64,000 nucleotides of DNA, taken from NCBI GenBank assembly GCA_905183005.1, contig CAJJDO010000041.1, positions 398,908 through 462,907 on the forward strand, written 5' to 3'. The notes under the pieces were generated by a model. The model was not told where the DNA came from, searched no databases, and worked only from the letters and a program-made list of their open reading frames with translations. Shown here piece by piece: positions 45,817-58,091 of this stretch (the stretch's first letter is position 1; the number at the start of each line of letters is the position of its first letter). The position numbers and the translations under genes are program-made. This DNA comes from Paramecium pentaurelia (lineage: Eukaryota; Ciliophora; Oligohymenophorea; Peniculida; Parameciidae).

Positions 45817-47170
45817 TCATTATTATAATTATTATATCATGTTTAAACAATGACTTTAGCTTTATAAGAATTCATCGAATAATTAATCAGAAGGTACATT
45901 TTGTTCATCCTCATAATATTAAAGTGTTTTTTTCAAAATAGAAATTTATTCATTAGCATTATTTAATTGATTTCTTAATGTTTCATTTTATTGATAGATA
46001 ACTTTAAGTTTTTTAAACTCTTCAGTACTAAATAACTATTAATTAAATAATTCCTATAATAATGATATATATATATAAATTTACTTATTTAATTTATTCG
46101 AGAACTCCCTAAGATAATTAATTATTAGATTAAAAGCAACTAGTTGATCTACTTTATTTAGTTGATTTTAATTTTGTATTTTCAGTTTATAAAGTTTCAA
46201 TCAAAAGAGTTAATTTATTATTTTCTTCTAATAATTATCTTAATTTAAGTTCTAATTCTGGATTTTCATCAAGTTTCCTTTAACTTAATTTCTATCCATT
46301 ATTATTTTCATTAACTTTCTTTTTATGTAATTAAAATTCAAGTTCTTAAATTTTCATTTTACTTTTCAATAATTCAGATTCATGACTTACTTACTACTTT
46401 GAATTCTTTTCAAATTCTGCAAAATTATCATGCCATTATTTTATCTCTAATTAAAATAATTAATATAATATACCTTCTTTTTAACTTAATATTGTTTTAT
46501 CTGATATTTTAATTTTTTCTTTAAGCTTTTTAATTTCTTAATCCTATTATTAAATTACTTAATCCTTTTTATCTGTTTAATCTTATATATTTTTAACTAA
46601 TATATTTAATCTTTCATTTTCTTATATTACTAACATAATTTAAGATTCCATCTATAACATTGAATCTTAAGGATCTTATGTACAAATCTTTTAATATCTT
46701 TCTTTCCATTATTCAATTTCCAATGCTTAATCATCTATTACTTTTTCGAGACTCTCAATTTTAACCTTTATGAAATCTAATTATTGACTATCATGTGTAG
46801 ATTGTTGATATTATCTTAATTCATTTTTTGTTTATTCCAATGCTTATGATAAATACATGTTATCATTTATTAATTATTGCATTCGTGTGTTATCTTGAAC
46901 TATCACAGATCTATTTTCTTAATAAGATTTTCCTGTTTATTATTGTTTACCATTTGGTGTAAAAGCATTAGATTATCTAACTTCTGCTTAATGATTATTA
47001 ACTATCAATCTTAATGCATTCTAAGAAACTATTTATCTTTATGGTGTGCTTGGAGCTTCTTAATAATGACTACTTAATCTTATTGCACTATTAAATGGAC
47101 TTAGTGATTATACTTATCCATTAGAAATAACAACCTATTTAGTTTTTTGAGTAGAGTTGGTTCTGATCAT
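45817..47170 (-). CDS. Long coiled-coil protein, unknown
   Basis: A 431-residue protein with introns 46447-46473 (27 nt) and 46054-46084 (31 nt). The first 110 residues are polar with Ser-Pro and Asn/Gln runs (QSLSPFNSAIRLSSHYQEAP). From about residue 115 to the end it is a nearly continuous coiled coil (MQQLINDNMYLSQALEQTK, VKIESLEKVIDDQALEIEQ). The first intron is a multiple of three and TGA-free. It is inferred from borders and from removal of a hydrophobic insert in the coil. It resembles cytoskeletal or centrosomal coiled-coil proteins only in architecture. Confidence 0.8.
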
Positions 47171-47212
47171 TCAAAATTAAATATAACGATAATTTTCAAT
47201 TATTTAATATAA
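47171..47212. promoter_or_regulatory. 42-bp divergent promoter of two coiled-coil genes
   Basis: 42 bp lies between the start codons at 47170 (minus) and 47213 (plus). Both encode coiled-coil proteins, which makes co-expression plausible. Confidence 0.45.
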
Positions 47213-47512
47213 ATGTAATAACAATATACTCAAGGCCTTATTCAAATTGATAAACACTTAGTTGAATTACATAATATCTCAAAGAATGATGATTAAATTC
47301 TAGAATCTTTTCAATAAACATCTTAATAATTAAGTGATATCCTAAAACAAATAAAAACATTAATGTATGTAAATAAAATAAATGCTGATCTTACTAAAAT
47401 TAAATAAAACAATACAGAGACAGATAGAATTCCAGAAAGATAAACAAAAAGTCCAGCACCTTCCTTATAAGATAAAATTTAAGGAATTATGAACAAAAGA
47501 ATGAAAAAGTGA
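47213..47512 (+). CDS. Small coiled-coil protein, unknown
   Basis: An intronless 99-residue frame from ATG 47213 to TGA 47510-47512. Residues 8-60 form a clear amphipathic helix series (GLIQIDKHLVELHNIS, QQLSDILKQIKTLMYV). A Pro/Ser-containing linker (RIPERQTKSPAPS) leads to a basic end (IQGIMNKRMKK). The size and helix pattern resemble small subunits of BLOC/BORC-type or kinetochore complexes, without enough detail to assign one. It shares a 42-bp divergent promoter with a long coiled-coil gene. Confidence 0.7.
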
Positions 47513-47719
47513 TTAATTCTAAAAATATTATTTTTTTGTTTAATATTGATTATTACAAGAAGCAATATTTTACCTTACTAAAGAATTAAAACCTAAATTA
47601 AAATTGATTTATGCGATTTTAAGTCTTTTTATTTTATTATTATTAAAGACTAAAAAAATTCAAATTATAAGAGCATAATGATTACGAAAGAAAGTTAAAC
47701 TAAGAGGATAAATATAAAA

Positions 47720-50700
47720 ATGATATTTTATGAAAGAATACTTTAGTTATATTATTTTTCAAGTTTCAAGGAGTATTAATAATATTTTGTTATCATATTG
47801 GGAGAAATTCAATACTTAACATTTCTATGGGTACCTAATATGAAATCTCAATAAATAGGATTTTATGAAACATCTATTAATTATTAAGCTTTTGCTATTT
47901 ATTTTACTCGAATAGATTAGTTGATTTACTTTTAATTCGGCAAATCTTAATCATTTTATTTGTTAGCATTAATGACTCAAATACTTTTATTTGTAATACC
48001 CATTATTTTGTTAATTCTAATAAAACATAAACAACAGGTTTTTTAATATACTTTCTTAAAACTATATTTCTGTTTAAGTTCACTTTATTGTCAAATATTT
48101 ATAATCACAATTTTTATTCCTTTTTCAATTTTTTGTGTGGATTCTCTACTGATGATTATAGATATGTTAAGTGCAACCAATTATATAGATATATTTTTAA
48201 TTTGTTTAACTTTTGGACTTTTATTACTATTTGGAATTATTATATCTATATTATGTAAAGAAACTATAGATTTAAAAAAAGATAGATTTTAAAAATTAAA
48301 TTAAACTTTTTTAGATTATGTACAATTAATACTTTTCATATTATAAATTATAGTTTATGGTGTTATCATAGATTAAAATAATGCTTAGATTTTATAATGT
48401 ATTTTAATAATAACATTATCTTTAATAAAGATATTATAAATTTATTAATTTTAATACACAAACAATAAAATAATCAATTTAATTCTAATAATATCATCTT
48501 TTGGTTTAACTTAATCAATTGTATATCTTATAAATAATATAAATGGAAGAAAATTAACATTGAATGCGAATTCAATTATTATTTTATTATTTATAGGTTT
48601 ATCAAAGGCATTAATAGAAATTTATACATCCTAAGAAAAAGTACTTTGCAATAAAATTATGACAATTAAATCACAATTGTCATTAAAATATTTCTTTACA
48701 AAATTAATTAATGAACATTTTAATGATACTCAAAAGAGAATTCTCAATGCTATAATTACTAGTGGTTTAGCTAAATTATAAGATTAAGTTGATGAATAAG
48801 CACATTTTTAAAACTATGATTATAATTTTCTATCTCCTTAAAGTATGGAATAATTTGTGACTAAGAAATTGAAATAATATGCCAAAATTGTTTAAAAAAA
48901 TAAAGGTTATGACTTACATTATATTTCTCTGTTATATAAATATGGATTAACAAATTTAGCATTAAACTAAATAAATAGTTTATTAAATTCTTTTCTAAAT
49001 TAAACCAAAAGTAAAGGATTCTTGGTTGATAGTGAAAATTATAGTAATAGACAAGATAGTTCAAGTAGATAAATTCATCATCAAACAATATCTAGTAAAT
49101 CAATTAAATCTAATTCTGATGATGTTAATGATATTGCAAAGAAAAATACTTCATAAAGGAGTAAATTATTAATTTAAGGTAAACATTAATTATCTTAAAT
49201 TGAAACTTCACGTGCTTTATTATTAAAAAACTAAATCAAAACTGAAATTTAAGTTAGATTCTATGAAAATAATAAAACTAAAACTTAGATTAATGATATT
49301 TAATTAGGAGTAGAATTATTTTTAAAAAATGAAAAGAGAAATTAAAATTTGAAAAATACTCTCATAAATTTGATAAATGAAAAAATTAAATTCCTTTCTT
49401 AATTTACAAATAAGAAAATTCTAGATTGTGATAAAATATTTAACTCAGCAAAGGATATCAGTTATTAATAATATAAAGTTGAGAACAAGCTATTCCAAAG
49501 ATATTAATAATTCCCAAGTAGAAAAATCTAATCAATTTTGACCTTTTATCAAGCAGAAATCTTAAATAATTACATTGAAGCTTTTAAATATAAAGCTTTA
49601 ACTTCTATGCCTGATGAATAATTAATTAATATGGACTCTAATATAAAATCAACATTTTTTACAAAAAAAGTTGTTTTCTTAAACATAACCTTAGAAGATA
49701 ATTAAACTTTATCTATTTAACGTAAGTCAGAAAATGCTTTGAAGTTTTTCTAAGTACATCCTGATGATGCAAAATTATTCACTAATATTGAATACATATT
49801 ACCACTTGGTATATAGAATGAACATAATCTATTAGTATAGAGATTCATATAAACTAGTAAATCAAAATTCTATCTTAATTCTAATTAAACATTTTTTCGT
49901 TATTAGAATATTTTGATGAAAACATGTTAATTTATTTTTGACATTCATTTTGATAGTATAAGTCATTATAAATTTTCTGCATTTTTCTCTGAAAGCATCA
50001 ATTAATCAGCATATATTTTAGTAGACATAAATCATTTAGTAGGTGGTATAACAGAGAGCTTTTTTGAAAAAATAGGATTCAATGAGAAAACTGTAACTTA
50101 AATAAATTAAGTTGAAGACTTTTATTTACCTATTGAATTACTTATACCAAATTTTAAAAAATTAATAGATTAAAATATTTAGAGTGCCATCACTGAATTA
50201 AGGTTTATTAAAGAGGTATTCTTTAATCGTGATGAATGTGAAAAAAAGTAAAAAAGATAATAATCTTTAACTTCAACAAATTGGTCATAACTAGATAGGC
50301 TTTACATTTTTGATGCAGAAATACTAATTTAATACTTTGAAATTTATGGTTATTATTATTATATAATAGAAATCAAAGATTTAAAATAATAATTTAATAC
50401 AAAAAAGTCAATTGGGTAATCAAGTAGAAGTAAAGCATAAGAAGGTTTAGAACATTTTTTTGAATTATCTGATTTATCTGAAAATGAGGCAGTTGCAAAT
50501 TCTCCAAAAGCGTTCAAAGCTGTTTATTCAGTAAAACTTAATGATGAAATGATTGATTTAGGTGATGAAATGGAATTAAATAAAAAATAGATTGCATAAC
50601 CTGTTTAAATATTACAACCAGATTATATTTCTTTTTAAGAACCTAATATTTTAAGTCCTAATGTAAGTAATACTCCTTGGCAAGATTCATCTTAAATTCC

Positions 50701-52777
50701 TTTGTAATTTAGCAATTAATAATTTCATCAATAAGATTATTTTAATAAACAAAAAGATATTTCTATATCAATAAATGATTCAAAAATTATTAATAATTAA
50801 GATGAATTTGAAGATGAAAATAATAAAAGAGCCAGCAGAAGAAATGTAGAGGATAATATTATAAAAAGAAAAAAAATAGTTTAAGGAGAAGAGGAATCAT
50901 CATCTAACAATGCTCTAAAAGGTATCAAGAAATCATAATTCTATAAAAAATATGAAATGATCCTTTAATTAGTAGAACCAATATATCCTAATACTTTAAA
51001 ATTATTTTTACTCTTTTAAGAATTAACCTATTTTATTACTTTAACTTATTTTTTAATTATTTTGATTGGAGTTTAAAATGATTTAACTAGATTTATTGGA
51101 GAAATTGATATGATTTAATTGCATGCTGGTGTTATGAATCCACATGATTTATATTTGTAAATGAGATAAACAATATTTACATATCAAGGATTTTTAGGTT
51201 AAGGAAAACTTACTTAGGATCAATACAAAAAGTTAAGTGACCCATTATATGAAAATATTGCAATAGGATATTATGAATTTAAAGATGGATTTATTTATTG
51301 GTTGAGCAATGATTATCTAACCCCTTTTTTTAAAGATAAAAATATAACTGCATATTATATGCTTTATGATGCTACAAAGACATATCCTATAGTGTAAAAC
51401 ATTAGAGAGGCATTAATGGCTACATTATCATATTATTATTAATTTAAATTGAGATTTGAATCTCGTTTAAGTCCTGCTAATTAAACATATCAAATATATT
51501 AATTTGCTAATGTTTACAATTTCCATTTTTGGTTGGAAGACTTAACATTGGAAGTATTAGCCTATTCTAAAAATAGAAGTATTGAGACTAGTGATAAATG
51601 GAATCTCATTTGGATTATTTATTTATTTATAGGAGTCTGTCCTTTATTAGCTAGTATATAATACTATAGATTATATAGATCAAAATTTGATAAATATGCA
51701 AATCTATTTAAATATTGTTCTTCATATAAAATGGATTTAGAAATTGATAAGTTAAAGTCAATAATGAAGATTTTGAATAAAAATACTGAGACTCTTTATA
51801 ATTATTAATTTTCTATTGAAAGTAAAGAGGATAATATTTTAAAAGAGAAATAGAAAAGTGATCATGATCAAATAAAAGCCAAAGACATCAAAGTGCAATA
51901 ATAATTAAAGAACCTTTCTTTTTTCTCTGGGTTTTTCTTTATCATTTTTGGCTGGTTAATATTTTTAGCCTTAAGTATAGTAGCCAATATTTAAATTGCA
52001 GATTACTTAAATAAATACACTGCCACAGCTGATACATATAAATTGTTATAAGACATGACATTATATGCAGGAACACTATTTAGGAATAGAGATTTTGGTC
52101 TTAATTTTCCTAATTTACCTTACTTAAGAGAATATGATAAAGAGAAATTCTATGTAACTATGGATTTAAGTTTAAATACAATTAGTACATTTTTAGAATT
52201 TTCTTATTCTTTTGATGCTTCAAAATATTAAGTTTCTTAAGATTTTTTGGATTTTTTTCTTAATATTCAATAAAATGATGTTTGTACTACAATTGGAAGT
52301 GATGTATTAGGATTTCTAACACAATATTGTGATATTTCATTATAAGGCTCTCTGAATCAAGGTTTGACTTAGACTTTAAAATTTATATATTCCACTATAA
52401 CAGTATAGATGGCCATGAATAATTTTACAAAGAGAATCGAATACAATTGGTATGAGAATGAAGGTGGATTAATAGTAATGAGAGCTGCATAAATTATGAG
52501 TAAATAGTTTAAAGCAGGAATGGTAAATGTTACAAATTAATAAATTGCTGTTTCAAATGTAAATATTTATTATTATTTTTATTAGAGTATTTCAATCATA
52601 TATATGATATATTCGATCCTTTTGATGCTGTATTTTATATTTTATTTATTACCAAAATTACAAAAAGAGTTACTTTTAGTTAGAAGATTTATTTTATTAA
52701 TTCCAACTTCAGTGTTATTTTTGGATGATTAATTTGATAGACATGTCAGAATAATCATAGCTGGTTAAGAGTATTGA
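47720..52777 (+). CDS. Giant multi-pass TmcB-like (tiny macrocysts) membrane protein
   Basis: An intronless 1685-residue frame. Residues about 25-340 contain roughly ten hydrophobic segments. A long cytosolic region follows, with helices, an apparent PAS-like domain around 670-810 (FFQVHPDDAKLFTNIEYILP, INQSAYILVDINHLVGGITE), and an acidic, Gln/Ser-rich linker. The C-terminal third has another four or more membrane helices (FITLTYFLIILIGVQ, FIIFGWLIFLALSIVA and others) with extracellular loops between them. This layout is that of the TmcB-like proteins described in Dictyostelium and greatly expanded in ciliates. Their role is unknown, with sensing or transport suggested by the PAS module. A second member with the same order of parts and 1681 residues lies at 58092-63163. 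The TmcB label rests on layout and remembered motifs. Confidence 0.85.
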
Positions 52778-53060
52778 TAATTATACAATTTTATATTGTA
52801 ATTTAAATTTGATATTACAAAATCAAATTAATCATTTTTTATTATTATCAAAAATTAAATCACAGTTTCCAGATTTTTAGTTTAATTGAACATTATATAT
52901 TTAATATTTTATATATATATATAAAAAATGAATCTTAGCACTTTCAAATTTCATTTAATTGGAATTAAGAAGACAAAATCATTGTATCTGAAAATCAAGT
53001 TTACATGTAGCTCATTTTTTAATTAATATATGCTATCAATATATCATAATATAATTAAAT

Positions 53061-54214
53061 ATGGCGGAAGGCATTAAAAAATATGGGAAATCTTTCCTTC
53101 CATACAATTCTCTAATACAAAGATCATAAAATTATAAATAGGATGCATCATTTGATCCTGTCTAACCATACCCAATTGAACCCAAAGTTCCTGACTCACA
53201 AGGAGACGCAATCTAATTAATCACAGGAGACATTCCAACAATCTAAAAAATTAATCAAACATAATCCATATAAAATCAAAGAGTTGTCTCTTAATTATCT
53301 TTCGATGGTGGAATTGACTTATTGAAGGATAGACAAAAATATATAGAACTACTAATCACAAATTCTCTTGATAGCAAATTGCTTTAAAGGCCATTACTAT
53401 TATTACCAACTTAACAATAATATTTGAATTAACTTAGTGCATTAATAAGTTAATCACCAAATGGCTCATTTTGTCCATTCTTGAACATAAATTAAAACCA
53501 AAACCAACAGTTGCACCAAAATTTAGATCAATAACAAAATGCATAAGGTATCTGTAATATTACTTGTTAATCTAATCAAAATTGTAGACAATCAACCATT
53601 TTGAAGCCAAAAGCAATTAAAAAAGATTTGCATTTCAAAAAAGAAGAAATAAAATTTCTGAATTTAGAAGAATCTTGTTAAAGTGAAGTTATACGATAGG
53701 AAGAAAGCAGCTGGAATGAACTTCCTTAACCTTAAAAAATGAAAAAACATTAAAATAAAAACTTATCTATTGATAGTTCTGAATCCTTTAAAATAATAAG
53801 AAAGAAAAAAGAAAAGAAAATAAATGATACTAAAAACATTACAAAGAATTTTTCGAAAGCAATTATCTCATATATCATGAATAACCCAGATTTACTTAAA
53901 TCATTTTTCTCAAATAAGCAATATGATGACTTTTTGAATCTGTTAAAAAATAAAAAAAATCAAATGACTAATATCAAATAATTAAGAGATCTTTGGATTG
54001 ATGGAGGCAAGTTTTCAGAATTTAATAAAGTCTTTCGTATTATAAGGTACTTATTGTCTTTAATAATTTAAGTTAATACTTTTTAAAAAATCAGTCAGTA
54101 GCTTACGTTTATAACTCTAGAATTTCTAATACAATTTGGCATCTCAAGTATAGACAAAATTTGTTAAGAGCATTAAAAGAACCTGAAAACTTTAGATTCA
54201 TTAAAGATCTATGA
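53061..54214 (+). CDS. Small-family protein C (distant paralogue of 3000-3613)
   Basis: A 375-residue protein with a 26-nt intron at 54047-54072 ending AAG. The N-terminal 240 residues are Gln/Asn/Pro/Ser-rich with several cysteines (CNITCQSNQNCRQ). The C-terminal domain matches the two genes near 3-4.5 kb: KNFSKAIISYIM, EFNKVFRIIS, intron, QYFLKNQSVAYVYNSRI, WHLKYRQNLLRALKEP. The intron interrupts the same codon position in the same phase (2) as in both relatives, which supports common descent and fixes the otherwise unusual AAG acceptor. It is 50 kb from the tandem pair and has a much longer N-terminus. The function is unknown. Confidence 0.82.
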
Positions 54215-54271
54215 TTAATTAATGTTTTTGCAAATTCAATATATATAACCAAAATTATATTTATAAGATAC

Positions 54272-55255
54272 TCATTATTTTTTTTAATTTCTTAGACTAT
54301 TTAATTGATTAACAATTAATAATGAGATAAACGATTATGGACCAGATCTAAAAAATAAACCTCCTAGTCCTTTGTACAACCCTAAGAAACCCTCTGATTA
54401 AAAAATTATTTTTATGGCATGAAAACATCCTTAATAAACTGTAGGATTACCATACTAATAAAATATTTAAAAATGATTACTTTATCAAATTATTAATTAA
54501 AATATCTAGTCAAAGCCACTTCTACAGGACAAGTCATTAAACATAACCATAAAGTAGCATTAGCACTAGCTAACATATTTAATTCAGTTTAGTTTTTGAT
54601 CCATTATTTTCCATGTTCTTTAGTAAAATCAAAAACTGGTAATTAAATTGCAGATCCTAATCCAGTTCTAAGTGCCATAATTGAAGATCCAGCATAAAGT
54701 CCTTTTAATCTATTTAACTCTTCTATTAAATTTACCCTTCCAATTTAAATATTTATGAAATTGCATCAATAAGTCCTGAATAATTATATCTATTTCCACA
54801 TGGTAGATCCTTAGTTTAAAGCATTAATCTAGTTTTAATCATATTAAATGGACTGGAAACAAAACTTAATTTAAATATTAGATCAATTACGCACTAAAAC
54901 AACCAACTCCTGCTGAAATGCCAATATTTGATAAAACCTTTACATATCCATGAGAATTATATAAATGGAATTATTAATTTGCAATATCCTTTACAATCTC
55001 ATAGCTTCCAAATCGTAAACCGTTCATAATAATTTAAAATACAATAGCAGCCTACAATCCTTTTTAAACTGCTAATAATCCTTCAGATGATGAAGTTTTT
55101 ATTAATGTATTTATCACACCAGAATATGCTCTCTTATAATGACCTTCAGCAACTAGTTCTCCTTAAGCTTATAATCTCGTTTTAGCTAGATCAAATGGGT
55201 TTGTAATTAAAACTGTAGTAGCTCCAGCTATTGCGCCATTCATTACTGCATCCAT
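54272..55255 (-). CDS. Mitochondrial carrier (SLC25A34/35 or oxaloacetate-carrier-like)
   Basis: A 301-residue SLC25 protein with three 26-nt introns: 54865-54890 (AAG), 54710-54735 and 54455-54480. Three repeats are visible, with carrier signatures NPFDLAKTRLQAQGE, SPFNMIKTRLM and CPVEVALTRYF. The third lacks the usual basic residue at the last signature position. The first repeat also has AVQKGLQAAIVLQIIMNGLR, typical of the SLC25A34/35 and yeast OAC1 group, which move dicarboxylates or oxaloacetate with sulfate. The C-terminus GLYKGLGGLFFRSGPQSFIS is the standard last helix. Substrate cannot be read from sequence. It is divergent from the coiled-coil gene at 55280, 24 bp between starts. 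Confidence 0.93.
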
Positions 55256-55279
55256 TATTAATTTTAATTAAATTCGTTA
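55256..55279. promoter_or_regulatory. 24-bp divergent promoter, carrier / coiled-coil gene
   Basis: Only 24 bp lies between start codons 55255 (minus) and 55280 (plus). Both starts are well supported by the proteins they open. Confidence 0.5.
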
Positions 55280-56378
55280 ATGAAAAGTGATAAAGAAATA
55301 TTGAATACTCTCAGAAGATTTAAGGAAGCAAAAATTGAATTAAAAAAATATTTAAGTTGGATTGAACAAATTAAAGTATCAAATTAGAGTTTATATTATA
55401 TAGTTAGAAATGGTTTTGGCAGCTTAATCAGAAAAATAAATCAATTATTATAGAATGCAGATTTAAGGCTTTGATACAAATAAACTTAAAAATGGAAATT
55501 ATCCAACTAGTGAATCCTTAACAGAAGAAGTTCAAATTAAATGCAATTAAATGACTTTTTAATCATAACAATAAGAATTAAACTAAGAAAATGTTAGAGA
55601 ATTTATTAATAAATATGAAAAAATGTTAGTCTAATAAGATCAGCAACAATTATAAACTAATCTAAATTCAGGTTAAACATTATTAATTAACAGAGATTCC
55701 AAATAACATTTTGGAACAAGTACTATAGAAGACATGTTTAAACTATCTTAATCATAATAAGACTCATAATAATAAAATTAATACAGTTATGATACTTCTA
55801 ATTTTGGTAATGATTAAATTGGAAAGAGAAGATAGGAAGAGAATCTATTTAATAATTTACAAAATTATTCAAAAGATTATGAATAAGAATAGAGTTTATA
55901 ATCATCTAAATGTTTCAAAGATTATATGATAAATTAAGAAAAAGTAGATTTAAATTATAATCAAAATAAAGAACCATAAAAAAAATCATTTGAATAATTT
56001 TATTAAGAACATGTAGAAGGAGAAATCAACAATATTTAAATGGAAATAGAGGAGATGTAAAGGTAATATTGAATAATAAAATATAGATTTCTTTAAAGAG
56101 TTTAAACAGCAAAAGATAAATTAACAAATAGTTTTAAGGATCTTTAATAAATTCCTGTTATTAATAGATAGAGTAGTGAGAATTCTATTTAAAAAGTGAC
56201 AGAAGATCTTAAATTAATTGACATAATTAAATAAAATATGATAAAATAAATGGAAAATAATATAGATTAAGATAAACTTAAAAAATTAAGAAACATGAAA
56301 CATTAAATTTAATTATACTTTAATAATGTTGAGGATGAATTACTAAGAATAAATGAAGAAGCTTCTGTTGTTTAATGA
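55280..56378 (+). CDS. Unknown Gln-rich protein with terminal coiled coils
   Basis: A 348-residue protein with introns 55376-55403 (28 nt) and 56063-56086 (24 nt, with an in-frame TGA if retained). Short coiled coils at the N-terminus (EILNTLRRFKEAKIELKKYL) and over the last 110 residues (INNIQMEIEEMQRFLQRVQT) flank a disordered Gln/Asn/Ser-rich middle. The ends resemble tethering or cytoskeletal linkers. No named domain, signal peptide or membrane span is visible. Removing the second intron joins QR to FLQRVQTAKDKL with continuous heptads, which supports it. Confidence 0.8.
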
Positions 56379-56572
56379 TTTATTATTTTTCATATTAAAC
56401 TCACTAATGAAGATTATAAATCTAATAAATAATTTAATAAATAAATATTTTTATTATTATGCTATATAAATATTTCACTATGACACAGCCCATTAAAATT
56501 TCAATCATATTTTTACCAATAATTTAGATTTTATTTTTAATAATATAATTTAATCTATTAATTATTTAAACT

Positions 56573-57948
56573 ATGAAAAAATAAACAACATTAACAGATT
56601 TTACTATTTTATGAAAATTAGGATAAGACTCTTTTGAATAGGTGAATAAAATATTTATGATATTTATATAATGGTAAAACGTAACAGTGATAATTAAGAA
56701 TGCGCCATGAAAAAGTTCGAATTGGTAATCTAAAATTAGGTGAGAGGGAAAATGCATTTAATGAAATAAGAATTCTAGCTTCAATCTAAGATCAGAATAT
56801 TATAGGATTCAAAGAAGCTTTTTTTGATGAAAAATCAAATAGCTTATGTATTATAATGGAATATGCATCTGGAGGTGACATCGCTAAATAAATATAAAAT
56901 TCAATTCGCAAACATGTGATTAGAGCATTAAAAGTGTTACACAAAGCTGGAATCTTGCATAGAGATTTAAAAAGTGCCAATGTTTTTAAATCATCAAATG
57001 GCATCTATAATTGGGAGATATGAATGTTAGCAAAGTATCTCATTGAGTAATGGCAAAAACACAAACAGGAACTCCATGTAATTTAATAAATTATTTAAGA
57101 TTATGCTAGTCCTGAAGTATGTAGAGATTAACCTTATTCTAACCCTTCAGATACATGGTTAATTGGATATGTTATTTATGAAATGGCAACACTTAAGCCA
57201 CCTTTTAGAGCAACTGACCTTAAAGATTTATTTAGAAAAATATCAGATGGAATTTATGAAAAATTACCCTATTAGTATTCTAAAGAATTAAATTTCATGA
57301 TTGCTTCTCTTTAAAAGTTCCTTCATAATTAAGACCAAATTATGAATTAATCTTGAATGACTCTACTATTAAGAAATATATTGATCAATTCGAGCTATAA
57401 TCTCAATAATAATAACAATATTTCAAAGCACAATTATTTTAAACAATTTTATTACCTAAAAATTTAAAATAGTTATAAATAAAATTACTAACACCTCTGT
57501 ATGATATCAAACAACCAATTCAATAATTACCCAATTAACCAAAATCTACTAGATCAGTTTCATTTAATGAATAAAAATACACTGAAAGATCCAAAAGTCA
57601 TACTCCTTAATGTTAAAAAAAATAACCTAATGTTATTTCTAATTAACAAATACCTAGACCTGTAATAATTTATTTTTTTAATTATGATAGAAAATACCCC
57701 TAGCTCCTGCCAAATAATAGCAACCTGTGAATGTTTTGAATGATCCTAAAAATTATAAACCTTAAGATAGAACAGTTTCTGCTATGAGAGCTTAAAGTCC
57801 TTGTTCAGTTCGAAAAAGTATTGATTAAAAATAGAATCAAAATCCAAGTCCTTTAGCTAGAAAATCAAATCCATATATTAAAAATAATGATGAAAACACT
57901 AATGCAAACATTCTAAAGAAAAGGAACATCATGCCATTAAAACGATGA
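56573..57948 (+). pseudogene. NEK-type Ser/Thr kinase pseudogene
   Basis: The text of a NEK kinase is readable but broken. A TGA sits early in the Gly-rich loop region (FTIL, stop, KLGQDSFEQ). An apparent one-base loss follows the VAIK-type lysine region (after YAMKK-like ECAMKK). Another one-base loss lies before LGDMNVSKVS, then a TGA (SH, stop, VMAKTQTGTP), a 22-nt AAG intron (57083-57104 region) before YYASPEVCRDQPYSN, and a further slip near 57310. Intact pieces include MEYASGGDI, HRDLKSANV and YVIYEMATLKPPF. The tail (to TGA 57946-57948) is Pro/Ser/Gln-rich like other ciliate NEKs. NEKs act in cilia and mitosis, but this copy cannot make a full kinase. At least three frame breaks exclude a simple sequencing slip. 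Breaks are described only. Confidence 0.8.
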
Positions 57949-58091
57949 TACTTATTATTGTATGTATAATATATATATAATAATTTAAAGAACATTTAAT
58001 TTTTAATTTATTTTTATATTACATAGCATTTCAAGTATTCATATATATCGAATAACAATTTTAAATTATTATTATAAAGATTAATCGCTAA

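Noticed and set aside
56573..57948. NEK gene rescued by extra short introns
   Set aside because: The breaks are single-base losses and TGAs within conserved motifs. No intron with acceptable borders repairs them.
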